Assembly: GCA_964357355.1 (NCBI GenBank)
Contig: CAYHKY010000089.1
Span: 1-5,138, forward strand
Length of the DNA: 5,138 bases
Reading direction: 5' to 3'
Source: CAYHKY01 sp964357355
GTDB taxonomy: Bacteria > Patescibacteriota > Microgenomatia > UBA10105
Shown: piece after piece, positions 1 to 5,115 of the stretch
How the letters are laid out: each line of letters begins with the position of its first letter
Position numbering within the stretch: the stretch's first letter is position 1
Program-made: the position numbers and the translations under genes
Notes under the pieces: generated by a model
Databases searched by the model: none
Told to the model about the DNA's origin: nothing
The model's input: the letters and a program-made list of their open reading frames with translations, nothing else

Positions 1-2
1 AC

Positions 3-1184
3 GCAAAAGATCCAGAAATATATCCACTATACCAGGAAACAAGAAAATGGAGTCTTGATTACTTTGAGGATATTTATAAAAGAGTGGGGAGTCATTACGA
101 CCGTTATTACTTTGAAAGCGAAGCATATGAACTTGGCAAAAAAAATGTCGAAGCCGGTCTCCAAAAAGGAATTTTCGAAAAAAGCGCAGGAGCTATTATA
201 TTTCCGGGTGAAAAATTTGGTCTACATAACCGCGTGTTTATCACAAGTGATGGTAATGCTACTTATGAAGGAAAAGATATGGGTTTGGCACCTCTGCAAT
301 TTGGGGAATACCATCCTGATCTAATCATTCATGTAGTCGGTCCGGAGCAAGCTGGTTATTTCCAAGTGGTATTCAAAGCACTGGAAGAACTTATACCGGA
401 GACCAAGGGCAAAGAATACCATCTTATTTACGGATGGGTTAAGCTCAAAAGCGGTAAGATGTCATCTCGCAGCGGAAATGTGGTATTAGGCGAATGGCTT
501 CTGGATGAAGCCCAAAAATATGTCAATGACATACTAATAAAATCTGCATCAAAATATACAAAAGAAGAACAAGAGATCATTGCGGAAACTGCAGCTGTGG
601 CAGCTGTGAAATATTCATTTCTGAAAGTCGGAACGAAACAAGAGATATCTTTTGATATAGAAGAGTCGGTAAGTTTTGAGGGAGATTCAGGTCCATATAT
701 ACAATATACGTATGCTAGGTGTAAGTCGGTGTTGAGGAAAGCTGTTTCTACTGTCATCCCCGGCTTGACCGGGGATCTTACAGATATTTCGAAATTGGTT
801 ATAGATTCCCGCTGGAGTTTACCCCCGAGCGACATCGGGGGCGGGAATGACATCGGGGGCGGGGATGACAAAGTGTGGAATAATGAAGAGAAATTAGTTT
901 TGCGGTATTTGTACAAGTTTCCTGAGATAGTGGTGAGTGCTGCTCAAAATTATGCTCCAAACGTAATGTGCAAATATCTTTACGATTTGGCAAGTAGTTT
1001 TAATACTTTTTACAACAAACACTCGATTCTTGAACCCACAACCCACAACCCACCCTCCTTCGCCAAGGCTACGGAGGACAGGCAACTCACAATCAGTCAG
1101 CGTTTAGCGCTGACCGCAGCTACTGCCCAAATTATCAAAAACGGTCTGTATATGCTGGGAATCGAGACGCTTGAGAAGATGTAG
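3..1184 (+). CDS. argS: Arginyl-tRNA synthetase, 5'-truncated by window edge
   Basis: Class I aminoacyl-tRNA synthetase that charges tRNA-Arg with arginine in the cytoplasm. The frame is open from base 3, giving 393 visible residues and no start; the HIGH-motif part of the catalytic core lies upstream of the window. Visible: the late catalytic domain with DRYYFESEAYELGK (about residues 32-45), YEGKDMGLAPLQFGEY, and the KMSKS-equivalent KMSSRSGNVV (about residues 152-161). The sequence GPYIQYTYARCKSVLRK then opens the helical DALR anticodon-binding domain. That domain includes LYKFPEIV and SSFNTFYNKHSIL, and the protein ends LGIETLEKM, a typical ArgRS C-terminus, so the 3' end is natural (TAG). 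Two stretches do not fit the family: about residues 250-290 (STVIPGLTGDL to DIGGGDD) and about 344-362 (PTTHNPPSFAKATEDRQ). Both are translations of DNA repeats and fall in or beside the anticodon-binding domain. The frame stays open through both, so the enzyme is probably functional. Identification is very secure; the CPR-like flavour is inference. Confidence 0.97.
   Translation, partial: AKDPEIYPLYQETRKWSLDYFEDIYKRVGSHYDRYYFESEAYELGKKNVEAGLQKGIFEKSAGAIIFPGEKFGLHNRVFITSDGNATYEGKDMGLAPLQFGEYHPDLIIHVVGPEQAGYFQVVFKALEELIPETKGKEYHLIYGWVKLKSGKMSSRSGNVVLGEWLLDEAQKYVNDILIKSASKYTKEEQEIIAETAAVAAVKYSFLKVGTKQEISFDIEESVSFEGDSGPYIQYTYARCKSVLRKAVSTVIPGLTGDLTDISKLVIDSRWSLPPSDIGGGNDIGGGDDKVWNNEEKLVLRYLYKFPEIVVSAAQNYAPNVMCKYLYDLASSFNTFYNKHSILEPTTHNPPSFAKATEDRQLTISQRLALTAATAQIIKNGLYMLGIETLEKM
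752..870. repeat. Palindromic element with 11-bp terminal inverted repeats, inserted in frame in argS
   Basis: The left end TGTCATCCCCG (752-762) is the exact reverse complement of the right end CGGGGATGACA (860-870). Inside are a hairpin with an 8-bp perfect stem (756-763 with 769-776, 5-nt loop) and a nested structure. In the nested structure ATTCCCG at 805-811 pairs with CGGGAAT at 842-848, enclosing CCCCCGA at 822-828 paired with TCGGGGG at 835-841. The GC-rich ends contrast with the AT-rich gene around them. The element is read through in frame as about 40 residues between KSVLRK and the EEKLVLRYLYKFPE segment of ArgRS. The architecture resembles Rickettsia palindromic elements and other small non-autonomous repeats that survive inside genes; that comparison is by form only. 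It carries no gene of its own. Confidence 0.85.
831..866. repeat. Two tandem 18-bp units at the right end of the palindromic element
   Basis: Units GACATCGGGGGCGGGAAT (831-848) and GACATCGGGGGCGGGGAT (849-866) differ at one base. They encode DIGGGN and DIGGGD in ArgRS. The end of the first unit (842-852) is itself a one-mismatch copy of the terminal repeat. The element therefore probably first ended at 852 (101 bp) and grew by one 18-bp, frame-neutral duplication. Confidence 0.9.
1033..1090. repeat. Heptamer array plus imperfect hairpin, in frame in argS
   Basis: Three perfect copies of AACCCAC (1033-1039, 1040-1046, 1047-1053) are followed by an imperfect hairpin. CCTCC at 1054-1058 pairs with GGAGG at 1073-1077, and GCC at 1062-1064 pairs with GGC at 1067-1069. 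A degenerate heptamer AACTCAC (1084-1090) follows. The hairpin thus looks inserted into an AACYCAC array. It is translated as roughly PTTHNPPSFAKATEDRQLT inside the C-terminal helical domain of ArgRS, between the conserved FYNKHSIL and RLALTAATAQIIKNGLY segments. From memory, peptides like SFAKATED recur in CPR proteins as translated repeats; I could not check this. Confidence 0.8.
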
Positions 1185-1199
1185 GGAGATTGGGGTGAT
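1184..1199. repeat. G-rich repeat word at the argS 3' end
   Basis: GGGAGATTGGGGTGAT starts on the last base of the argS stop codon and fills most of the 23-bp gap between the convergent genes. The same word with two swapped bases (GGGTGATTGGGGAGAT) occurs at 1365-1380 inside the next gene, so the two belong to one repeat family. Confidence 0.6.
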
Positions 1200-1207
1200 A
1201 AAGGGAA

Positions 1208-1783
1208 TCAGGAAGTCTTTTTGCGGTAGTCGAGGCGCTGCTTTAAAAGTTTCTCGGAAAATCCACCCTCGCGCATATGTTTTTCTTTAAGCGAGGTGAT
1301 AAGCTGATCTTGAAGATAGCCAGCCTGTTTAGTCAGGGTAATCATGAGATTGACGGCTGATTCAGGGTGATTGGGGAGATGGGGGAAATTGGGGGAATCG
1401 GGGAGAGTCGGAGTGGTTTTGATAATATTCCAAATTACCCCAATTTCTCTTATTTCACTTATCGACTTTTCCCTAGGCCAGATTGTTAGTTGATGTTGTC
1501 TTCCATAAGCAAAGTAGTCCTTCATCAGTTCTTCAATTGATCCTCTAGCTACTCCACTGAGTTTGATATAACCGGCAAGACTTTGTTGTTTGTTGCCTTC
1601 AAGGATGTTTGTCATCCCGGATCGACCTGATTGTACCATTTGGTCATACGTACGAGTTGATGATAGAGGTGGAAAGTAAGGAGTCATCTTGTGTATAGCC
1701 CGGTTGCAGAAAACCACTGTGTAGTCGTATATGGGTACAGTGATTTTATATGCTAACAAGTATTCATATCCGGCCTGTGGCAT
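1208..1783 (-). CDS. Four-helix-bundle protein with C-terminal suffix domain (23S rRNA IVS-protein related)
   Basis: A 191-residue soluble protein of the four-helix-bundle family related to proteins encoded in 23S rRNA intervening sequences. It is the variant with a conserved C-terminal 'suffix' domain. Family hallmarks seen: GYEYLLAYKITVPIYDYTVVFC near the N-terminus (about 5-26), TYDQMVQSGRSGMTNILEGNK (about 45-65, the core motif of the fold), a GVARGSIEELMKDY helix (about 77-90), the NLMITLTKQAGYLQDQLITSL helix (about 145-165) and the suffix REGGFSEKLLKQRLDYRKK (171-189). Residues about 122-141 (TTPTLPDSPNFPHLPNHPES) look foreign and are the translation of a G-rich DNA repeat. The stop is TGA, so the standard code is used here. 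I see no Shine-Dalgarno and no convincing promoter in the 110 bases upstream (1784-1893), which hold only short imperfect inverted repeats such as ACCTA at 1801-1805 with TAGGT at 1815-1819. The biochemical role of this family is not established; relatives serve as accessory proteins to diversity-generating retroelements, but no reverse transcriptase is in the window. Confidence 0.85.
   Translation of the reverse strand: MPQAGYEYLLAYKITVPIYDYTVVFCNRAIHKMTPYFPPLSSTRTYDQMVQSGRSGMTNILEGNKQQSLAGYIKLSGVARGSIEELMKDYFAYGRQHQLTIWPREKSISEIREIGVIWNIIKTTPTLPDSPNFPHLPNHPESAVNLMITLTKQAGYLQDQLITSLKEKHMREGGFSEKLLKQRLDYRKKTS
1365..1403 (+). repeat. G-rich repeat with G-quadruplex motif, in frame in the four-helix gene
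   Basis: On the plus strand, G-runs at 1373-1376, 1381-1385, 1391-1395 and 1400-1403 are separated by 4-, 5- and 4-base loops, a textbook four-tract quadruplex motif. A further GGG lies at 1365-1367. The plus strand is the template strand of the four-helix gene, so the G-rich strand would not be in the mRNA. The minus strand translates it as a proline-rich loop (about residues 122-141) between predicted helices, where an insertion is easy to tolerate. Confidence 0.75.
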
Positions 1784-1893
1784 ATATTTACTTTAACATA
1801 ACCTATTTTTTATGTAGGTAGAGTTTTCGGCTTTCAGCCTCGAACAATTCATGATCTGCGTAACTCAAGTGATAACTTTAAATTTCTGCATCA

Positions 1894-2808
1894 TTACTTG
1901 TTTTTCAACCATGGAAAAATAGTTGCTAAGCAACCTTTACCCCGATATGGCTGATAACCAGGGTTCAGACCCATAAGATGAAGTTGTTCCTCTGTGTACG
2001 TAGCTTGGTTAAGCGCTTGTTGCTCAGCCGCTCTTTTATTATCTATATTATCCCGAGCTGCTTTTGGCAACGGTCGATCATTATCGCCATCCCAATAATC
2101 CGCCATTTTTAAAAAAAATTTAAGATCACTTTTATCCATATTAAATAATTCTGGAGAATGTCCACCAAGAAAATCTTTTGGATAATTATCAAAAGGTTTA
2201 TTATCTTTAATAGCTTTATCCCAAGCAGCTAGCAATTTAGGCATATCATCAGTGTTTACAGTGTGGGTTGAAGGATATTTAAAACCGGGAACAACTGTAC
2301 TAACATGTCTTTTCCCACTAGCATCTTTATGACCAGGTCCAAGAAGCAAGGCATCCTCTATGCGTTTTTTTGACTGAGTAATTCCTGGAGATATGATTCT
2401 GGCTGTGCGCCATGCTCCCACAGCAAAAACAAAAGCTGCCGGAAGCCAGGTAAAAGTTTCCGGCGGTAAATCATTATTGCTTAGTTTATCAATAACAGGT
2501 AATGTTTGTTGCCATAAGTAGGGTAATACATATATCCAAGTCAATACCGAAGCATCCTCAACAGACCGCCACAAGCTTTCCAATTTGCCGCTTGAAGGTG
2601 GTTCATGGACGCGACGTCGTAGATTTATTAAAGCCAGTGTTGCTAATAATCCAATCCGTATTATTGAAGGATCAGCGCCATTTAATAATTTCATGCCTTC
2701 ATTGATAACTAAAGGACCACCAGTCAGCGCGACTGAACTAAAATTTAATGCAGTTTCGCCTTGCATTATGTCACTATATGAAGGAGTGCTCCTTAAGTTT
2801 TCCGCCAT
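1894..2808 (-). CDS. Membrane protein of unknown function, three predicted TM segments
   Basis: I do not recognise the family. The chosen start is ATG at 2808 (304 residues, MAENLRSTPSYSD). GTG at 2814 is also in frame, but the transcription start predicted from the TATAAT at 2817-2822 falls near 2810, downstream of that GTG. Hydrophobic segments lie at about residues 49-63 (IIRIGLLATLALINL), 88-106 (VLTWIYVLPYLWQQTLPVI) and 119-139 (FTWLPAAFVFAVGAWRTARII). A weaker apolar stretch lies at about 20-40. There is no signal peptide. Arginines follow segment one (RRR), which by the positive-inside rule puts that loop in the cytoplasm. The C-terminal half (about 140-304) is soluble and rich in Lys, Asp and Asn, ending in a short apolar/basic tail (GCLATIFPWLKNK) with a lone cysteine. 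It diverges from the HTH gene over a shared promoter region, so the two may be co-regulated. Coding status is supported by its length, its promoter and the lack of an equivalent frame on the other strand; function is unknown. Confidence 0.75.
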   Translation of the reverse strand: MAENLRSTPSYSDIMQGETALNFSSVALTGGPLVINEGMKLLNGADPSIIRIGLLATLALINLRRRVHEPPSSGKLESLWRSVEDASVLTWIYVLPYLWQQTLPVIDKLSNNDLPPETFTWLPAAFVFAVGAWRTARIISPGITQSKKRIEDALLLGPGHKDASGKRHVSTVVPGFKYPSTHTVNTDDMPKLLAAWDKAIKDNKPFDNYPKDFLGGHSPELFNMDKSDLKFFLKMADYWDGDNDRPLPKAARDNIDNKRAAEQQALNQATYTEEQLHLMGLNPGYQPYRGKGCLATIFPWLKNK

Positions 2809-2816
2809 AACCACTT

Positions 2817-2845
2817 ATTATAGGGTGTTTAATTGCGATAAACAA
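2817..2845 (-). promoter_or_regulatory. Sigma70-type promoter of the membrane protein gene (leaderless)
   Basis: Reading the minus strand, TTGTTT (2845-2840) is followed after exactly 17 bp by a perfect TATAAT (2822-2817). The expected transcription start is near 2810 and the ATG is at 2808, so the mRNA would have almost no 5' leader. No Shine-Dalgarno is visible. Confidence 0.8.
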
Positions 2846-2853
2846 GTCTGCGC

Positions 2854-2882
2854 TGGAAAATAATGAATAAATATCTTATAAT
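2854..2882 (+). promoter_or_regulatory. Sigma70-type promoter of the HTH gene (leaderless)
   Basis: TGGAAA (2854-2859, 4 of 6 matches to TTGACA) lies 17 bp before a perfect TATAAT (2877-2882). The start codon begins 8 bp after the -10 box, so the predicted leader is about 2 nt. The -35 box lies only 8 bp from the -35 box of the divergent promoter, leaving room for one shared regulator. Confidence 0.75.
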
Positions 2883-2890
2883 ACAGCACA

Positions 2891-3433
2891 ATGAAAAGCA
2901 TTGAAGCTATCAGGTCAGCTTATGCTGCCGAAATGAAATCAGCTCAATCCTTGATTGACGCTCAAGCGCGGGCAACTCGAGATTTCCTTATACAAGCTGG
3001 GGGGGGTGAACTGATAACACGTGCTTCAGGGATAGTCGCATCTGCGCGGCCGGCAGGAGTTGGCGCTGATATTGAACTGCTGCAATTTGCCGCCAAGTAC
3101 AAACCGCCTTCGCTTGAAAAGCTTACGGCTGTAGCAAAACTCGGATTACCTTCAAGACAAGCAGCCCAAATACTTGGAATCAATCATCAACAATATATTG
3201 ATTTACTGAATGAAAATAAACTTGGTCAATATGTCAACCCGGTCGGCAGGCCGGAACAGTATACGTGGGATGATGTGGTTCGTTGGATAAAGCTTTATCA
3301 AGAAGGCGAGTCGATGCAATCAATAGCCGACAATGACCCATTACTTACTGACAGCGCACATTTAGGTAGGATTTTTAATACTCTGGGATACGGAAATATC
3401 ATCCGACCTCAAGGTAGACCCAAATCAAAATAA
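2891..3433 (+). CDS. Predicted helix-turn-helix DNA-binding protein
   Basis: A 180-residue soluble protein, not matched to a named family. The N-terminal third (1-75) is Ala-rich and helical (IRSAYAAEMKSAQSLIDAQARATRDF). Residues about 86-112 (LPSRQAAQILGINHQQYIDLLNENK) read like a MerR/excisionase-type helix-turn-helix: a first helix with AAQILG, then a recognition-helix candidate. YTWDDVVRWIKLYQEG (about 124-139), SMQSIADNDPLL and AHLGRIFNTLGYG (about 141-168) suggest a second helix-turn-helix unit. Two GRP-containing basic patches (VGRPEQY near 118; QGRPKSK at the C-terminus) resemble AT-hook-like minor-groove contacts. It is the first of three same-strand genes and diverges from the membrane protein gene, the usual place for a local regulator. 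DNA binding is inferred from motifs only. An 8-G run (2999-3006) lies in codons 37-39. Confidence 0.7.
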   Translation: MKSIEAIRSAYAAEMKSAQSLIDAQARATRDFLIQAGGGELITRASGIVASARPAGVGADIELLQFAAKYKPPSLEKLTAVAKLGLPSRQAAQILGINHQQYIDLLNENKLGQYVNPVGRPEQYTWDDVVRWIKLYQEGESMQSIADNDPLLTDSAHLGRIFNTLGYGNIIRPQGRPKSK

Positions 3434-3443
3434 TTACTATAAT
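3415..3443 (+). promoter_or_regulatory. Promoter of the disordered-protein gene (leaderless)
   Basis: A perfect TATAAT (3438-3443) sits exactly 6 nt before the ATG at 3450, which makes the A of the start codon the predicted +1. TAGACC (3415-3420, 4 of 6 matches to TTGACA) is 17 bp upstream and lies within the end of the HTH gene. The -10 box begins 4 bp after that gene's stop, so the disordered protein has its own promoter despite the 16-bp gap. Confidence 0.75.
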
Positions 3444-3449
3444 AGCTTC

Positions 3450-3896
3450 ATGTCTGAAGGACAACCACCTAGGTTACCACCGCCTGAGGAATCAGTTCCT
3501 CCGTCACCGGAAAGAAGAACCCTGTACAGACGCCTTGTAACCTTTTTGGGAAACAGGGTGAAAGCTCTTCTGGGAATTAGAGTTGATGAGGTAACTGGTG
3601 AGCAGGGTAATGAATATCATGTTAAATTTGGCGGACAAATTAAGGTAGATACGAAACCCGGAGAAGCTGCACCGCCAGCTCTTCCGTCGCCTTTGTCGCC
3701 AGAGGAAAAAGCAGCTCAAGAAGAAAAAGCGGCAAGAAATAGGTCTAGTAGAAGTCAAAGAGGAAGATTGGGTGGCAGAAGTATTCAAGAAAAACGTAGG
3801 AAAACAGGTACTACCTCAGATAATGATTCAACTAATTCTGATGGCACGCCACCGCCGGAAACACCAGATCCACCTCCGGATGACCAGACTTGGTAA
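3450..3896 (+). CDS. Small, largely disordered proline-rich and charged protein
   Basis: A 148-residue protein of unknown family, without signal peptide or membrane segment. Residues 1-22 are Pro/Glu-rich (PPRLPPPEESVPPSPE). Residues about 24-45 (TLYRRLVTFLGNRVKALLGIRV) could form a basic amphipathic helix. Residues about 55-68 (EYHVKFGGQIKVDTKP) look like a short beta hairpin and are the only part likely to fold. Residues about 85-119 are strongly basic (RNRSSRSQRGRLGGRS, EKRRK). The tail from 120 is acidic with no Lys or Arg and ends PDPPPDDQTW. The layout of a small folded patch between disordered arms with opposite charges suggests binding to nucleic acid, membrane or a protein partner, but that is inference. 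The coding call rests on the perfect leaderless promoter and the position between two likely genes; low complexity makes it less certain. Confidence 0.65.
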   Translation: MSEGQPPRLPPPEESVPPSPERRTLYRRLVTFLGNRVKALLGIRVDEVTGEQGNEYHVKFGGQIKVDTKPGEAAPPALPSPLSPEEKAAQEEKAARNRSSRSQRGRLGGRSIQEKRRKTGTTSDNDSTNSDGTPPPETPDPPPDDQTW

Positions 3897-3969
3897 TTAA
3901 TTAATCATTTTCCCCGCAAAATCTTCGGCTAAAATCTATCTTCCGCTTTTTTTCTACTTTATCTTATAG

Positions 3970-3990
3970 TATAATATCCACTTATATAAT
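3970..3990 (+). promoter_or_regulatory. Two tandem TATAAT boxes upstream of the kinase gene
   Basis: Perfect TATAAT hexamers occur at 3970-3975 and 3985-3990, 15 bp apart; neither has a good -35 hexamer at 16-18 bp. Predicted starts near 3982 and 3997 would give leaders of about 45 or 30 nt without a Shine-Dalgarno, unlike the three leaderless genes. The rest of the 3897-4026 gap holds degenerate direct repeats of AAAATCT (3919-3937) and a 7-T run at 3947-3953 without a supporting hairpin. Confidence 0.5.
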
Positions 3991-4026
3991 GATACGTAAA
4001 ATTTCCAGATTTTAACTACGATATTT

Positions 4027-5088
4027 ATGGTAACAGAACAATTAAAAGTAATTTCAAGAAGAGTTTCCACACTTGCTTCTACTATACCTTCGTGGTCCGA
4101 TAGACCAACAGCGAAGGTCCGTATTCCCAATTTGATTCCTCAAGATTTACCAATTTTTGTCCACGATTGGAAAGATGTTTTAAATAATTATGATCAGGTA
4201 ATGGCGGTTTTTGAAGAAGACCTGAAAGCAAATTCTTTTGATCCGGAGGCTGCCAGAAGGAGACTGGCATTCATCAGTTTTTCAATTAATCCAGAAGGTA
4301 GAGTAGTATTTGCAAGTCAATTGAGAGATCGTCAAGACGGTTTGATTGATAATATGCTATTGAATTTTCCCGGAGATCAGACCCGACAGGCCGTAAACAA
4401 ATTTTTACAAATTAATAAGCCATCAATGCCACAATTGTTAACTTATTACAAAACACTGCTTCCAGTTTATATAGATGATTTCATATCCGTAGCGCAAATA
4501 TTGGTAACGGTCAAAAATGATCCTAACGCATCTAAATACAGTAAAATGCTAATCCGTAGTGTTGGCGCTTTAGGAAGAGCCATGTTTTATTGTGCTCCCG
4601 AAGATTTTGATCCCAACCAGCGGGAAAATATTAATGTAAAAACATTAATTGTTGATTTTATAGCCAGCCGGGGATTTCGCGGTCAAGTGGAATATATCGA
4701 TGGCATGGAAACAATATCGGTGCATCCACTATTTTCCGGAATATTAGAAAATTTAATCGGCAATGCATTCAAACATGGTCAACAAAACCATGAACGCGGA
4801 TTTAATCCAGTAGTGCTAGTCAGAGTATGTAAAATTGGTCAAGCCTTGGGAGTTTTTATAGCTGATAACGGTTGCGGAATAAAAAAAGAAGATCAGAGTC
4901 GTATCTTTGAACCGGGTCAAGCTGCGGATGGAGCCATAGCCAGCAGCCATATGGGGTTGACAATAGTCAGGGATATTGTGGGATTTTTGGGTGGAGATTT
5001 GGGAGTTGATTCCGAACAGGGTAGAGGCGCATGTTTTTATGTACTTTTACCTGACATTTCATCTGTAGGGAATTCGGAAACAAAATAA
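4027..5088 (+). CDS. Soluble orphan histidine kinase-like protein (HATPase domain)
   Basis: A 353-residue cytoplasmic protein with a clear C-terminal GHKL/HATPase_c ATP-binding domain. The N box is LENLIGNAFKHG (about 240-251, with E241, N242, N246), preceded by HPLFSGI. The G1 box is DNGCGI (280-285). The F box is RIFEPG (292-297). The G2 region is SSHMGLTIVRDIV (306-318), which has lost the first glycines of the usual GxGLGL, and the domain ends GGDLGVDSEQGRGACFYVLLP. The segment at about 200-230 (ENINVKTLIVDFIASRGF) matches the usual linker between the dimerisation and catalytic domains. No classical H box (HExRTP) is present. The best phospho-acceptor candidate is H46 in FVHDWKDVLNN, similar to HDxKN-type motifs. 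A second helix, YSKMLIRSVGALGRAMF (about 171-187), could complete the helical pair, with about 100 residues between. There are no membrane segments, PAS or GAF domain recognisable by eye, and no response regulator in the window. It could be a true kinase, an anti-sigma-type GHKL kinase, or a pseudokinase. Confidence 0.9.
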   Translation: MVTEQLKVISRRVSTLASTIPSWSDRPTAKVRIPNLIPQDLPIFVHDWKDVLNNYDQVMAVFEEDLKANSFDPEAARRRLAFISFSINPEGRVVFASQLRDRQDGLIDNMLLNFPGDQTRQAVNKFLQINKPSMPQLLTYYKTLLPVYIDDFISVAQILVTVKNDPNASKYSKMLIRSVGALGRAMFYCAPEDFDPNQRENINVKTLIVDFIASRGFRGQVEYIDGMETISVHPLFSGILENLIGNAFKHGQQNHERGFNPVVLVRVCKIGQALGVFIADNGCGIKKEDQSRIFEPGQAADGAIASSHMGLTIVRDIVGFLGGDLGVDSEQGRGACFYVLLPDISSVGNSETK

Positions 5089-5115
5089 ATAACCCTGCAG
5101 CAGAGCTGGCAGGGT
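5081..5115 (-). terminator. Minus-strand intrinsic terminator, convergent on the kinase gene
   Basis: On the minus strand ACCCTGC (5115-5109) pairs perfectly with GCAGGGT (5098-5092) across a 10-nt loop and is followed by the T-rich run TATTTATTTTGTTT (5091-5078). On the plus strand the same hairpin is followed by ATTGAACCC, without a T tract. It therefore terminates a transcript coming from the right, beyond the window, and overlaps the end of the kinase gene. Confidence 0.7.

Noticed and set aside
55..324. An 89-codon plus-strand frame at the left edge.
   Set aside because: It overlaps the argS frame in another phase and has no family features.
428..916. A 162-codon open frame on the minus strand within argS.
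   Set aside because: It lies opposite a well-conserved synthetase frame and its odd Pro/Ser repeats are the antisense of the palindromic element; no promoter or family signature.
752..1090. CRISPR array or full transposon in argS.
   Set aside because: No regularly spaced direct repeats with unique spacers and no transposase; the structures are short palindromes and tandem units.
1208..1210. TGA read as glycine (code 25).
   Set aside because: The protein ends naturally with the suffix domain at this TGA, so the standard code fits.
1610..1620. TGTCATCCCGG, resembling the terminal repeat of the element in argS.
   Set aside because: It encodes the conserved GRSGMTNILEG core motif of the four-helix family and has no inverted partner nearby, so the likeness is probably chance.
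1208..1783. Accessory protein of a diversity-generating retroelement.
   Set aside because: The fold is related, but the suffix domain marks a different subgroup and no reverse transcriptase or template/variable repeat pair is visible.
2962..3183. Minus-strand frame opposite the HTH gene.
   Set aside because: Shadow frame; the plus-strand frame has a promoter and recognisable motifs.
3915..3953. Possible terminator after the disordered-protein gene (7-T run).
   Set aside because: The preceding bases form direct, not inverted, repeats (AAAATCT, ATCTTC); no stable hairpin before the T run.
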